64,000 nt of DNA from Vulcanimicrobiota bacterium (GTDB lineage Bacteria; Vulcanimicrobiota; Vulcanimicrobiia; Vulcanimicrobiales; Vulcanimicrobiaceae). The notes beneath the pieces are model-generated. The model was not told the origin of the DNA and searched no databases. It saw only the letters and a list, made by a program, of their open reading frames with translations. Shown piece after piece: positions 19,127 through 27,013 of this stretch (its first letter is position 1; each line of letters begins with the position of its first letter). Made by a program: the position numbers and the translations under genes. The stretch spans positions 1 to 64,000 of the forward strand of contig DAIDHQ010000030.1 of the NCBI GenBank assembly GCA_027459645.1, in the 5' to 3' direction.

Positions 19127-19445
19127 GGGATGGTGGTGGAACTGGCAGACACAGCAGACTTGAGGAGACTCCTTGAGCCGTACGGCGGGAAACCTCGTAC
19201 GGGATGCGCTCAAAGTCGGCGAACTCTTGACTGACAACGCCGAGCCAAGCGGGTTCGCAAATCATGCGAGCCCGAAGGTGTAGAGACTGGACGGGCGCGA
19301 CCTAACGACTATTGCTAACGGGCAAAGTCCACGGTCAAGGCACAGTCCGGACCACAAACATCGTTCAACGATGGTAGCGAAAGCTATAGTGGTGTGAAAA
19401 TTTGCCGCCCGAAAGGGCATGCGGGTTCGATTCCCGCCCGTCCCA
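19127..19445 (+). tRNA. tRNA-Leu(UAA) interrupted by a group I intron
   Basis: Exon 1 is 19127-19161 and exon 2 is 19397-19445. The acceptor GGGATGG pairs with CCGTCCC, the T arm is GCGGG-TTCGATT-CCCGC, and a long variable arm fits Leu. The anticodon stem GCAGA/TTTGC closes a CUUAAAA loop, giving anticodon UAA with the intron after U34. CCA is not encoded. This is the same insertion position as in cyanobacterial and plastid tRNA-Leu(UAA). Confidence 0.93.
19162..19396 (+). other. Group I intron (IC3-like) in tRNA-Leu(UAA)
   Basis: The 235-nt intron carries the conserved core: CGCCGAGCCAAGC (Q-like), GAGACTGGACGGG (R) pairing through GACT with CACAGTCCGG (S) to form P7, and a P9-like GGTAGCGAAAGCTATAG. 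The 5' exon end CTT pairs with an internal GAG to give the conserved U-G pair at the splice site in P1. The intron ends in G before exon 2 (omega G). It has no room for a homing endonuclease, and no ORF is seen. Confidence 0.9.
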
Positions 19446-19446
19446 T

Positions 19447-19498
19447 AAAAAAAGCCCTCGGGTGTTGTCGTCCTAATGTGGAGGCAACAGCCGAGGGC
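19447..19498 (-). terminator. Intrinsic terminator of the small exported protein gene
   Basis: GCCCTCGG-TGTTG at 19454 onward pairs with CAACA-CCGAGGGC ending at 19498, at 14 of 16 positions. On the minus strand the stem is followed by seven T (19453-19447). It may also end tRNA-Leu transcription from the plus strand. Confidence 0.8.
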
Positions 19499-19506
19499 GT
19501 TGAAAT

Positions 19507-19785
19507 TTATTCCTGAGCGTAAACCGGAACTTGGCCCTTAACGACCGAGATCTTCACGTTCGAATTCGGCTTCACTTTCGAGAATGAAACCGCGCCCTTG
19601 GCGGCGAGCGTCGTCTCCATGCCGTTGGGCATCATGACGGTGATGTGTTGCGAATCGACGACCTTTTCGACTTTGACGGTATAGGTGCCGTCCGGAATCA
19701 GGCTCGAGTCGACGGTCGCGGCGAACGCGCTGACCGGAATCGAGATGGCGGCTGCGACCGCGAGACTTGCGATGACCTTGCGCAC
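19507..19785 (-). CDS. Small exported protein, uncharacterised
   Basis: This 92-residue protein has a clear signal peptide (RKVIASLAVAAAISIPVSAFA) and a mature domain of about 70 residues with alternating beta-strand pattern: YTVKVEKVVDSQHITVMMPNG and NVKISVVKGQVPVYAQE. There are no Cys and no catalytic motif. It stands alone between a terminator and the PaiB-like gene. I do not recognise a family; an OB-like periplasmic domain is possible. Confidence 0.75.
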   Translation of the reverse strand: MRKVIASLAVAAAISIPVSAFAATVDSSLIPDGTYTVKVEKVVDSQHITVMMPNGMETTLAAKGAVSFSKVKPNSNVKISVVKGQVPVYAQE

Positions 19786-19896
19786 GTTGTTTTCTTACTC
19801 CAATGACGTTGCTGACAACGCCTCGCAGCATACCTCGCCGGAAGGAGTCCCCCGCTACGACACTTCGCGCAATCGCTTGAGACCTCAACGGAATCT

Positions 19897-20547
19897 TTAC
19901 CGACTCTCCCTTGCACTGCGATTTTCGTCGGAGCCGAAAAAGGCTGCGATTTGCTCGGCCTCGGGGGTCTGCGCGGCGCATAAGCGCTCGTGGATCTCGC
20001 GAAGATTTTCTTGCGGGTGATTTTGGTTCAGCTTGAACGTGCCGAGAAGCCGTTCGACGGTCATCTCCACGCCGACGATTTCTGCAAGTTCGGCATCCAT
20101 GTACTCGCGCGGCGCGTCCTCAGGCTTCCACGTGCCGCCGCAGCGCCGTTCTTGATCTTCGCTCAGACGCCAGGTGAGCGATTCCAGCCACGCGCGATCG
20201 TGGACGAAGCGCACGGGGCCGCGCGCTTCGATCGCGACGTAATCGTAGGTGGGCACAACGCGCGGATCGCGATGACGCGACGGATACCACGTCGGCGAAA
20301 TATAGTGCGACGCAACGCGAAAGGCGGCGACCGCGGCCGTCGCTTCGTGGTGCCACTGATCGTTCGAACGCGCGATATGGCCTTCGAGCAGCAAACGGCC
20401 GCCGTCGTGACGGGCCATCATCGGAAGATACGTGAGCGAGAGCGTCGCGTCGTGCGCCGTGACGAACGTCGCGAGCGGGTGCTGCGCGACCAGCTCCAGC
20501 AGCGTCGCCTGGTCGTCCATGCGGAAATACGGTGGCCGGTACGTCAT
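19897..20547 (-). CDS. PaiB-like FMN-binding protein
   Basis: This 216-residue split-barrel flavin-binding protein has the family start MTYRPPYFRMDDQATLLELV. It also has HIARSNDQW, SHYISPTWYPS, VPTYDYVAIEARG and the C-terminal KLNQNHPQENLREIHERL. B. subtilis PaiB is called a negative transcriptional regulator, but most homologues are untested. ATG 20547 is chosen by family start; the open frame to 20745 is upstream extension. Transcribed divergently from an Old Yellow Enzyme gene with 76 bp between. Confidence 0.9.
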   Translation of the reverse strand: MTYRPPYFRMDDQATLLELVAQHPLATFVTAHDATLSLTYLPMMARHDGGRLLLEGHIARSNDQWHHEATAAVAAFRVASHYISPTWYPSRHRDPRVVPTYDYVAIEARGPVRFVHDRAWLESLTWRLSEDQERRCGGTWKPEDAPREYMDAELAEIVGVEMTVERLLGTFKLNQNHPQENLREIHERLCAAQTPEAEQIAAFFGSDENRSARESR

Positions 20548-20623
20548 CGACGCCGTATTCGCGCAACGAAACCTCTTCCATCCGCAACTCGAGCGCGGTC
20601 GAAGGCGATTAAGAGCCTTCGAT

Positions 20624-21691
20624 ATGAGCATCCTGTTTTCGCCGCTGGATCTGCGTGGGCTCGAACTCGACAATCGCGTGGTCGTCTCCCCCATGTGCCA
20701 GTACTCGTCGACCGATGGCAACGCCAACGATTGGCACGTCGTCAACCTCGGCCATTACGCCCTCTCGGGGCCGGCACTCGCATTCTTCGAAGCGACGGCC
20801 GTGAGCCCGGAAGGGCGCATCACCGACCGCGATCTAGGCTTATATTCCGACGACAACGAGCGCGCGATGGCGCGCGTCGTCGCCTTTATGCGCGATTGGA
20901 CGCGCACGAAGGTCGGCGTGCAACTCGCCCACGCCGGGCGCAAAGCTTCGACGCTTCCGCCTTGGGAAGGCGGCGGCGCTGCCCACGGCGATCGCGCGTA
21001 TCCAACGGTCGCCCCGTCGGCGATTGCCTACACCGAAGGGTGGCAGACGCCCGAAGCGCTGGATCTCGGCGGGTTGCGCAAGGTGCGCGACGATTTTGTC
21101 GCGGCGGCGCGGCGCTGCGAACGTTTGGGCATCGACGCGATCGAACTGCATCTTGCGCACGGATACTTGGGGCATCAGTTTCTCTCACCGCTGAGCAACC
21201 ATCGAAACGACGACTACGGCGGCTCGCTGCAAAACCGGATGCGCTTTCCGATCGAACTCTTTGAAGCGGTGCGCGGCGTGTGGCACGACAGGCCGCTCGG
21301 CGTGCGCATCTCCGCGACGGACTGGGCCGAGGGCGGATGGGACGTCGAGCAATCGATCGCGTTGATAAAGGAACTCAAAGCGCGCGGCTGCGATTTCGTC
21401 GACGTTTCCAGCGGAGGGCTCGTTCCGCATCAAAAGATCGAAGTCGGCCCCGGCTATCAGGTGCCCTTCGCGCGAGAGATCAAACGTGCGACCGGCATGA
21501 CCACGATGAGCGTCGGCATGATCACCGACCCGCAGCAAGCCGAGACGATTCTGCGTGAAGGCGACGCCGATTTGATCGAACTCGCCCGCGGCTTTATCCG
21601 CAACCCGAACTGGACCTGGGACGCCGGCGACGCTCTGGGTGGAGAACCGTTCGTTCCAAATCAATATCAACGCGGGCGCCGCAAACATTGA
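20624..21691 (+). CDS. NADH:flavin oxidoreductase, YqjM/Old Yellow Enzyme family
   Basis: This 355-residue TIM-barrel flavoenzyme reduces activated C=C bonds using NAD(P)H. Family motifs are SPMCQYSSTDG (the Cys is the redox-tuning residue of YqjM), VQLAHAGRKAS, HLAHGYLGHQFLSPLSN with the substrate-binding His and Tyr, and the C-terminal DADLIELARGFIRNPNW. ATG 20624 matches the family start (MSILFSPLDLRGLELDNRV). The frame further upstream overlaps the paiB-like gene. Confidence 0.93.
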   Translation: MSILFSPLDLRGLELDNRVVVSPMCQYSSTDGNANDWHVVNLGHYALSGPALAFFEATAVSPEGRITDRDLGLYSDDNERAMARVVAFMRDWTRTKVGVQLAHAGRKASTLPPWEGGGAAHGDRAYPTVAPSAIAYTEGWQTPEALDLGGLRKVRDDFVAAARRCERLGIDAIELHLAHGYLGHQFLSPLSNHRNDDYGGSLQNRMRFPIELFEAVRGVWHDRPLGVRISATDWAEGGWDVEQSIALIKELKARGCDFVDVSSGGLVPHQKIEVGPGYQVPFAREIKRATGMTTMSVGMITDPQQAETILREGDADLIELARGFIRNPNWTWDAGDALGGEPFVPNQYQRGRRKH

Positions 21692-21701
21692 GCTTTTAGG
21701 C

Positions 21702-21729
21702 TTGACTCACGGCGTATGATGGGTATGGA
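21702..21729 (+). promoter_or_regulatory. Candidate promoter of the M-box/Nramp transcript
   Basis: TTGACT at 21702-21707 (-35) and TATGGA at 21724-21729 (-10), spacer 16. TATGAT at 21715-21720 is an alternative -10 with a poorer -35. Either would start the transcript at or just before the M-box. Confidence 0.4.
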
Positions 21730-21730
21730 T

Positions 21731-21890
21731 TCCTCGTTAGGTGAGGCGTCTGCACGAGAAAATGCCGCTGCCCGGAAAGGTCGAGAGACCCCAATGGGTT
21801 ACCAGGCACCGTCGAATCAAGGCGGTACCTAACGCGGCTCCCGCGAGGGTCACGGCGTGCAGTGCTAAAGCTCGACGTTGAGGGGAAGCC
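21731..21890 (+). promoter_or_regulatory. M-box (ykoK leader) Mg2+ riboswitch
   Basis: The conserved M-box blocks appear in order: CGTTAGGTGAGGC at 21735, GCCGCTGCCC, GTCGAGAGAC, CCAATGGGTTACCAGG, and the 3' GTGCTAAAGCTCGACG ending near 21876. The RNA binds Mg2+ and closes when the metal is plentiful. An intrinsic terminator follows at 21916-21948, then the Nramp-like start at 21974. This implies Mg2+-dependent premature termination of the transporter mRNA. Confidence 0.92.
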
Positions 21891-21915
21891 AGGAGCGATC
21901 TTGGTGTTTCGTCGA

Positions 21916-21948
21916 CTGTCGCGTGCGAGGAAGCCGCGGCAGTTTTTT
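21916..21948 (+). terminator. Riboswitch-controlled intrinsic terminator
   Basis: CTGTCGCG at 21916 pairs with CGCGGCAG ending 21942 (7 of 8 plus a G-U), followed by six T. It lies between the M-box and the transporter start, as an expression platform should. Confidence 0.8.
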
Positions 21949-21973
21949 ATTTACCAGAGAGAGGGGCCGGATC

Positions 21974-23281
21974 GTGACCTCGTCGATTCGCGTGATTCCG
22001 GTGTGGCGGCGACTGATGATCTTTTTGTCGATCGTCGGCCCCGGAATTATTACCGCGAACGCAGACAACGACGTCGGCGGCATCCTGACCTATTCGCAGG
22101 CGGGCGCTCAATTCGGGTACGGCCTGTTGTGGTTGCTCATTCCGGTAACGATCGCGCTGATCGTCACCCAGGAAATGTGCGCGCGCATGGGCGCGGTGAC
22201 CGGAAAGGGCCTCGCCGATCTGATCCGCGAGAACTTCGGCGTCAAGGTGACGTTCTGGGTGCTCGTCATGTTCGTCGTCTGCGACCTGGGGAACACGGCG
22301 ACCGAATTCGCGGGCGTCGCCTCGGTCGCGCCCATTTTCGCCGGGTTCGGGAACCTGAATCCGATCGCCGTAAAGATCGCGATGGTCGTAGGCGCGGCGG
22401 TCTTCGTCTATACGATGGTGACGCGCGGAAACTACAAGGTCGTCGAGCGGATATTCTTCGTTTTTTGCTCGATCTATCTCACCTACGTCGTTAGCGCCGT
22501 CCTCGTTCACCCCGACTGGAACGCCGTTGCAAAGGCGACCTTCATGCCGCATCTCTCGGCGTCGAAGGATTACGTGCTGATGATCATCGCGGTCATCGGA
22601 ACGACGATCTCCCCATGGATGCAATTCTACATTCAGGCCGCCGTCGTCGATAAGGGCGTCCGCGAAGAAAACTATAGCGATTCGCGCGTCGACGTGGTCG
22701 CGGGGGCGATCATTACCGACGTGATCGCCTTTTTCATCATCATCGCCTGCGCGGCTACCATCTACATTCACAACCTTCACGTGCCCGCCGCGCACCAGAT
22801 CGCCGTCAACGATGCGAGCGACGTGGCGGTCGCGTTGCAACCGCTTGCCGGCAAGTTCGCATCGCTGCTCTTCGCGCTCGGGCTCCTGAACGCGGCGGTA
22901 TTTACGGCGTCGATCCTTCCGCTTTCAACGGCCTACTACGTGTGCGAAGCCTTCGGTTTCGAACGCGGCGTCGATCACCGCTTCGGCGAAGCAAGAGTCT
23001 TTTACGGACTCTATCTCGGATTGATCGCCATCGGCGCAGGGGTCGTCATTATCCCGAACGCCCCGCTGCTTGCGATCATCTTTTACTCGCAGGTGCTCAA
23101 CGGTGCCTTGCTCCCAGTGGTTCTGGTGTTGATGCTGTTGCTGATCAACAATCGTCGCATCATGGGTTCGTGGACCAACGGCCGCGTCTTTAATGCAATT
23201 GCATGGTTGACCGTCGCCGTGGTCGTCGTACTGACCGTTATTTCCACCGTGCAGCTCATGCTGCCGGGGAGCGGAAGTTGA
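21974..23281 (+). CDS. Divergent Nramp-family transporter (NRMT-like), probably Mg2+
   Basis: This 435-residue LeuT-fold membrane protein has about 11 transmembrane helices. The first begins GPGIITANADNDVGG; where Mn/Fe Nramps have DPGN, this has DNDV. In the sixth, the usual MPH is SPW (GTTISPWMQFYIQ). Loss of the Met ligand argues against a classic Mn/Fe transporter and resembles the Nramp-related Mg transporters (NRMT). The M-box upstream supports Mg2+. GTG 21974 follows GAGAGAGGGG. A second divergent homologue is at 33132-34418. Confidence 0.88.
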   Translation: MTSSIRVIPVWRRLMIFLSIVGPGIITANADNDVGGILTYSQAGAQFGYGLLWLLIPVTIALIVTQEMCARMGAVTGKGLADLIRENFGVKVTFWVLVMFVVCDLGNTATEFAGVASVAPIFAGFGNLNPIAVKIAMVVGAAVFVYTMVTRGNYKVVERIFFVFCSIYLTYVVSAVLVHPDWNAVAKATFMPHLSASKDYVLMIIAVIGTTISPWMQFYIQAAVVDKGVREENYSDSRVDVVAGAIITDVIAFFIIIACAATIYIHNLHVPAAHQIAVNDASDVAVALQPLAGKFASLLFALGLLNAAVFTASILPLSTAYYVCEAFGFERGVDHRFGEARVFYGLYLGLIAIGAGVVIIPNAPLLAIIFYSQVLNGALLPVVLVLMLLLINNRRIMGSWTNGRVFNAIAWLTVAVVVVLTVISTVQLMLPGSGS

Positions 23282-23300
23282 CGCTGAAGCCGGTGAGGCC

Positions 23301-25148
23301 GTGCATCTAATCGTTCTGGCTGCCGCGCTGCTCGCCGCCCCGTCGTCACCGTCACCTGCGCCGACGGCCACACCGCGTGTTGAACTGCACCTCAGCGGAG
23401 CGAACGTCTTTATCGATCAGGCGACGAACGGGCCGGGACAGGTGCCGCCCGAAGGGGCGGCGTTTGCAAACGGCGCTCCCGCTGCGCCAATGACGCCCTA
23501 CGATTGGTTTTCTACGGCGCCGCTCGTGCCCGGCGTCGGCGGCGAGCTGCAATATCGCGCAACGGCGACGCTGCACGAAAAACACTTCAGCGTCGATCTC
23601 TCGGCGATGGCATCGGCGGTCGGCGGGGACGCTACGAACACCGCGTTTTGGGGCGAACCGCTGCTCGGTTCGTTCGACCCTATCGAAGGTCGCGGAAAAT
23701 ATCCGCTGCCCATCGTGTTTCCAACGCACGCGGGCACGAACGACGTGTATGCCGCCGGATTGCAACTCCCGTACAATGTAACGCTGCGCGCAAACGACAA
23801 GCGCTGGAAGATCGGCGGCGGATACGTCGATACGAGTGGGTACGATCCGTTCGTCTTTACGCAGCCCGCATTCGCATCGGTCAATCCTTCGCTCAATATG
23901 CAGGTTTTTGAGTCGAGCGGTCCCGGGCTCTCCGATCTGGAGAGCTGGAAGCACCTCGCGAGCGCGCTTCCGCTGCTCGGCGCGGACGCGTCGCTAAAAT
24001 CGGGAGCGGTGCGATTCGAAGTGACCGATGCGTTGCTGCCGATGCTGCAGCAGTCGAACGCGCGCATGACGGGCGGCAACGCCCGGATCGATCTCGCGAA
24101 CGGCGCTCGCGTCTCCGGCGACGTCGTCCACGTGCAGACCTCGGGCGATCCACTCGCGATCCCGTCGCTCTTCGGATATGCGCCGGCGATCAATCCCGGC
24201 GCGCAGGGACCGCTCGCGCTCTCGACGCTCGGCGATCAATCGCAGACCATCGCCGGCATATGCGCGTTTCTCCACCCCGTGCGCGGCTACGACGCGACGC
24301 TGGAACTGGGGCGCGCGTGGTATGACGCATCGCTCGTGGCGCGTCCCGGAAGCTCGCATTACGGAGATTTCGAGCATCTTTCACTGACGCGCAACTTCAA
24401 CGCGAACGATTCGGCGGGAATCGAATATTACCGCATGTCGGCGCGGTATGGAACGGTGTACCTGCCCTACGGCCAGCCGCTCAACGTATGGGGCGTCGCG
24501 TGGGCGTATCCCGGCCCGTGGCTCAAGGGCGCGTATCAACTCGTCAACGACGATTGGGGCGGATCGAATCGTGAAGGCCCGCGCGTACATGTGAGCTTTA
24601 CCCGCGGCGCGTGGACGCTCGATGCCGCAGCGTACGATTACCGTCAGATCGAACCATCGACGTATCAGAATCTCACGAGCACGGGCTTCGTCGAAGTCGA
24701 CTACCTGGTGCTTTCGCCGGGCGATCTCACCTACGGCCACACGCGCGGCGTGCAGACCTATCTGGGGTGGAAGGGCGCGCGCGATACGATCTCCCTCGAC
24801 TACGCCAACGACTCCCAGCACCGTGGCTACACCGGAGCCAACGCGGTCGATCTCGTCGATATGCGCTATCCGCAGTTGGTGCTCGCCGATCAGCACGCGT
24901 TTTCGAAACACTTTCTCGCTTCCGCCGGCTACGGACGCTACCAGGCGGCCGGGATGTGGACGACCACTCCGGTCAACGGCATCTACGGGGTCGGATTCGT
25001 TGGGGCCGAGTGGGACCTGGGCCGCCTCGGCCAGTTCTTCGTGCAGCTGCGCCGTTTTGGGGTCGTCGGGTTGCCGTCGATTCCGGGAGGTCCCCCTCCC
25101 ACGCTGCGCGGGATCGGCCTCGTCGTGGACCATCACTTCCAAATCTGA
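23301..25148 (+). CDS. Exported, outer-membrane beta-barrel-like protein
   Basis: This 615-residue protein has a short signal peptide (LIVLAAALLAAPSSP), a Pro/Thr linker and then a long region of alternating polar and apolar beta-strand segments with many Tyr and Trp (YRMSARYGTVYLPYG, HVSFTRGAWTLDAAAYDYR). It ends DHHFQI, like an outer-membrane barrel. No TonB box or plug is evident. It starts 19 bp after the transporter, so it may be co-transcribed under the M-box. I do not recognise a family; passive channel or porin is an inference. Confidence 0.6.
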   Translation: MHLIVLAAALLAAPSSPSPAPTATPRVELHLSGANVFIDQATNGPGQVPPEGAAFANGAPAAPMTPYDWFSTAPLVPGVGGELQYRATATLHEKHFSVDLSAMASAVGGDATNTAFWGEPLLGSFDPIEGRGKYPLPIVFPTHAGTNDVYAAGLQLPYNVTLRANDKRWKIGGGYVDTSGYDPFVFTQPAFASVNPSLNMQVFESSGPGLSDLESWKHLASALPLLGADASLKSGAVRFEVTDALLPMLQQSNARMTGGNARIDLANGARVSGDVVHVQTSGDPLAIPSLFGYAPAINPGAQGPLALSTLGDQSQTIAGICAFLHPVRGYDATLELGRAWYDASLVARPGSSHYGDFEHLSLTRNFNANDSAGIEYYRMSARYGTVYLPYGQPLNVWGVAWAYPGPWLKGAYQLVNDDWGGSNREGPRVHVSFTRGAWTLDAAAYDYRQIEPSTYQNLTSTGFVEVDYLVLSPGDLTYGHTRGVQTYLGWKGARDTISLDYANDSQHRGYTGANAVDLVDMRYPQLVLADQHAFSKHFLASAGYGRYQAAGMWTTTPVNGIYGVGFVGAEWDLGRLGQFFVQLRRFGVVGLPSIPGGPPPTLRGIGLVVDHHFQI

Positions 25149-25226
25149 GAGGCGGTTTTGGAGGGCTCCGGGCTGTCATGGCTAATCTGCCCGGGTTCCC
25201 CCGTTTATAGGAGGTCAGATCTCCAC

Positions 25227-26015
25227 GTGAAGATCGTGGTCACGGTCAAGCTTGTGCCCGACCCGAACGCTGAAAAGCGGATCGATACGAGCACGAAGCG
25301 ATTGGTGCGCACCGGCGTTGAAACGGTGCTGAATCCCTACGACGAATACGCTCTCGAGGCGGCGCTGCAACTCAAAGAAAAAGCCGGCGGCGATACGACC
25401 GTCACCGTGTTTGCCATGGCGCCAGAGTCGCTCAAAGAGACGTTGCGCAAAGCGCTCGCGATGGGTGCCGACGACGCGGTGCTGCTGAGCGATCCCGCAC
25501 TCGAAGGAAGCGACGTCTGGGCGACTTCGTACGCGATGTCGCATGCGCTGAAGAAGATCGGCTTCGATCTGTTGATCGTCGGCGGTCTCTCCGACGACGG
25601 TTCGACCGGCGCGACCCCCGGCGCACTGGCGGAATATCTGCAGACGCCACTCGTGACGAACGTCCGCAAGGCCGACGCCGAAGGCAATTCGCTCAAGCTG
25701 GAGCGCGAAACGGATACCGGATATCAGACCGTAGCCGCACCGCTGCCCTGTGCAATAACGACGGCGTTGACCTTCGGTGAACCGCGGTACGCTTCGCTCA
25801 AAGGCATCATGGGTGCGAAGAAAAAGACCATCGCACCGCTGACGGTCGGCGATCTGGGACTTGACCGCGAAGTCGGCGTTTCCGGATCGAAAACCGCGTT
25901 GCTCGCCGCGAATCCGCCGGCCGCGCGCGGTAAGGGCCAAGTCGTCGAAGCCGCGGACGGCGCGACGGGCGCCAAGGCGATCTTCGATTTCCTCAAAGAA
26001 CGGAAGCTCGTGTAA
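25227..26015 (+). CDS. etfB: Electron transfer flavoprotein subunit beta
   Basis: This 262-residue protein is half of the FAD/AMP-containing electron carrier linking acyl-CoA dehydrogenases to the quinone pool. Its start IVVTVKLVPDPNAEKRID is typical, as are NPYDEYALEAALQLKE, VFAMAPESLKETLRKALAMGADDA and GATPGALAEYL. GTG 25227 is preceded by TAGGAGG. The etfA start overlaps its stop by 1 bp. Confidence 0.95.
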   Translation: MKIVVTVKLVPDPNAEKRIDTSTKRLVRTGVETVLNPYDEYALEAALQLKEKAGGDTTVTVFAMAPESLKETLRKALAMGADDAVLLSDPALEGSDVWATSYAMSHALKKIGFDLLIVGGLSDDGSTGATPGALAEYLQTPLVTNVRKADAEGNSLKLERETDTGYQTVAAPLPCAITTALTFGEPRYASLKGIMGAKKKTIAPLTVGDLGLDREVGVSGSKTALLAANPPAARGKGQVVEAADGATGAKAIFDFLKERKLV

Positions 26016-26992
26016 TGAAGAACGTTCTGGTTTACGTTCAGCACAAAGGCGGCGTGACGCCTAAGGTCACGTTCGAAATGGCGACGGAAGCGCGCAAACT
26101 TGCCGATCAACTCGGTGGAAAAGCGCATGCGGTCGTCGTCGGCAAAGGCTCCTCGCAACTCGCCGAGCAGCTCAAGAGCTACCCGCTCGATACGATCCAC
26201 GTCAATGACGACGCCGACGTCGATACGTTCTTGCTCGATCCGGTCGTCGATTACGTCGAAGCTGCCGCGCGCGCCGCGGGGCCGTCGCTGGTTCTCGTGG
26301 CCAACACGCTGACCGGGAAAGACGTCGCGGGACGCTTGGTCGGGCGCCTGAACGCCGGGGTGTGCGCCGATGCGACCGATTTCAAGATCGATGGCGGCAA
26401 GATCGAAGCGATTATGCCCAAGATGGGCGGCGCGGCGATTACCACCTGCGCCCTCAAAGACGGCGATTACGGCATCGCGACGATACGCCCCAACGCGTTT
26501 TCGGCTCAGGCCGGCGGTTCGGGCGCAAGCGTGCAAGCAATCGAAAAGCCGTCCGGCAAGACCTACACGGTGCGCATCGAGAACGACGTTGAAGAGGGCA
26601 CCGGGGAGCTGGCCCTCGAGGAAGCGCCGGCCGTGGTGGCCGGCGGACGCGGTTTGGGTGGCCCCGAGCCGTTCGACACGCTTCTGAAACCGCTCGCGAA
26701 GGAACTCGGCGGCGCCGTCGGCGCCTCGCGTGCCGCGGCGGATGCCGGCTGGGTGCCCTATAGCCTGCAGATCGGGCAGACGGGCAAGACCGTTAGCCCG
26801 AACCTCTATATCGCGGTCGGCATCTCGGGCGCGATACAACACAAGGTCGGTATGCGTTCTTCAGGTACGATCATTGCGATCAATAAGGACGGCGCCGCTC
26901 CCATCGCGGAGTTTTCGGATCTCACGGTCGTGGGCGACGCGTTCGCCATCGTGCCGGAGCTCACGAAACTTATCGCGGCTTCGAAATCGTAA
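26015..26992 (+). CDS. etfA: Electron transfer flavoprotein subunit alpha
   Basis: This 325-residue FAD-binding partner of EtfB has an N-terminal nucleotide-fold domain and a C-terminal FAD site with VVAGGRGLGGPEPFDTL, GAVGASRAAADAGW, QIGQTGKTVSPNLYIAVGISGAIQH and INKDGAAPIAEFSDL, all family signatures. It is encoded directly after etfB. Confidence 0.96.
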   Translation: MKNVLVYVQHKGGVTPKVTFEMATEARKLADQLGGKAHAVVVGKGSSQLAEQLKSYPLDTIHVNDDADVDTFLLDPVVDYVEAAARAAGPSLVLVANTLTGKDVAGRLVGRLNAGVCADATDFKIDGGKIEAIMPKMGGAAITTCALKDGDYGIATIRPNAFSAQAGGSGASVQAIEKPSGKTYTVRIENDVEEGTGELALEEAPAVVAGGRGLGGPEPFDTLLKPLAKELGGAVGASRAAADAGWVPYSLQIGQTGKTVSPNLYIAVGISGAIQHKVGMRSSGTIIAINKDGAAPIAEFSDLTVVGDAFAIVPELTKLIAASKS

Positions 26993-27013
26993 TACAGTCA
27001 GGAATCACGACAC

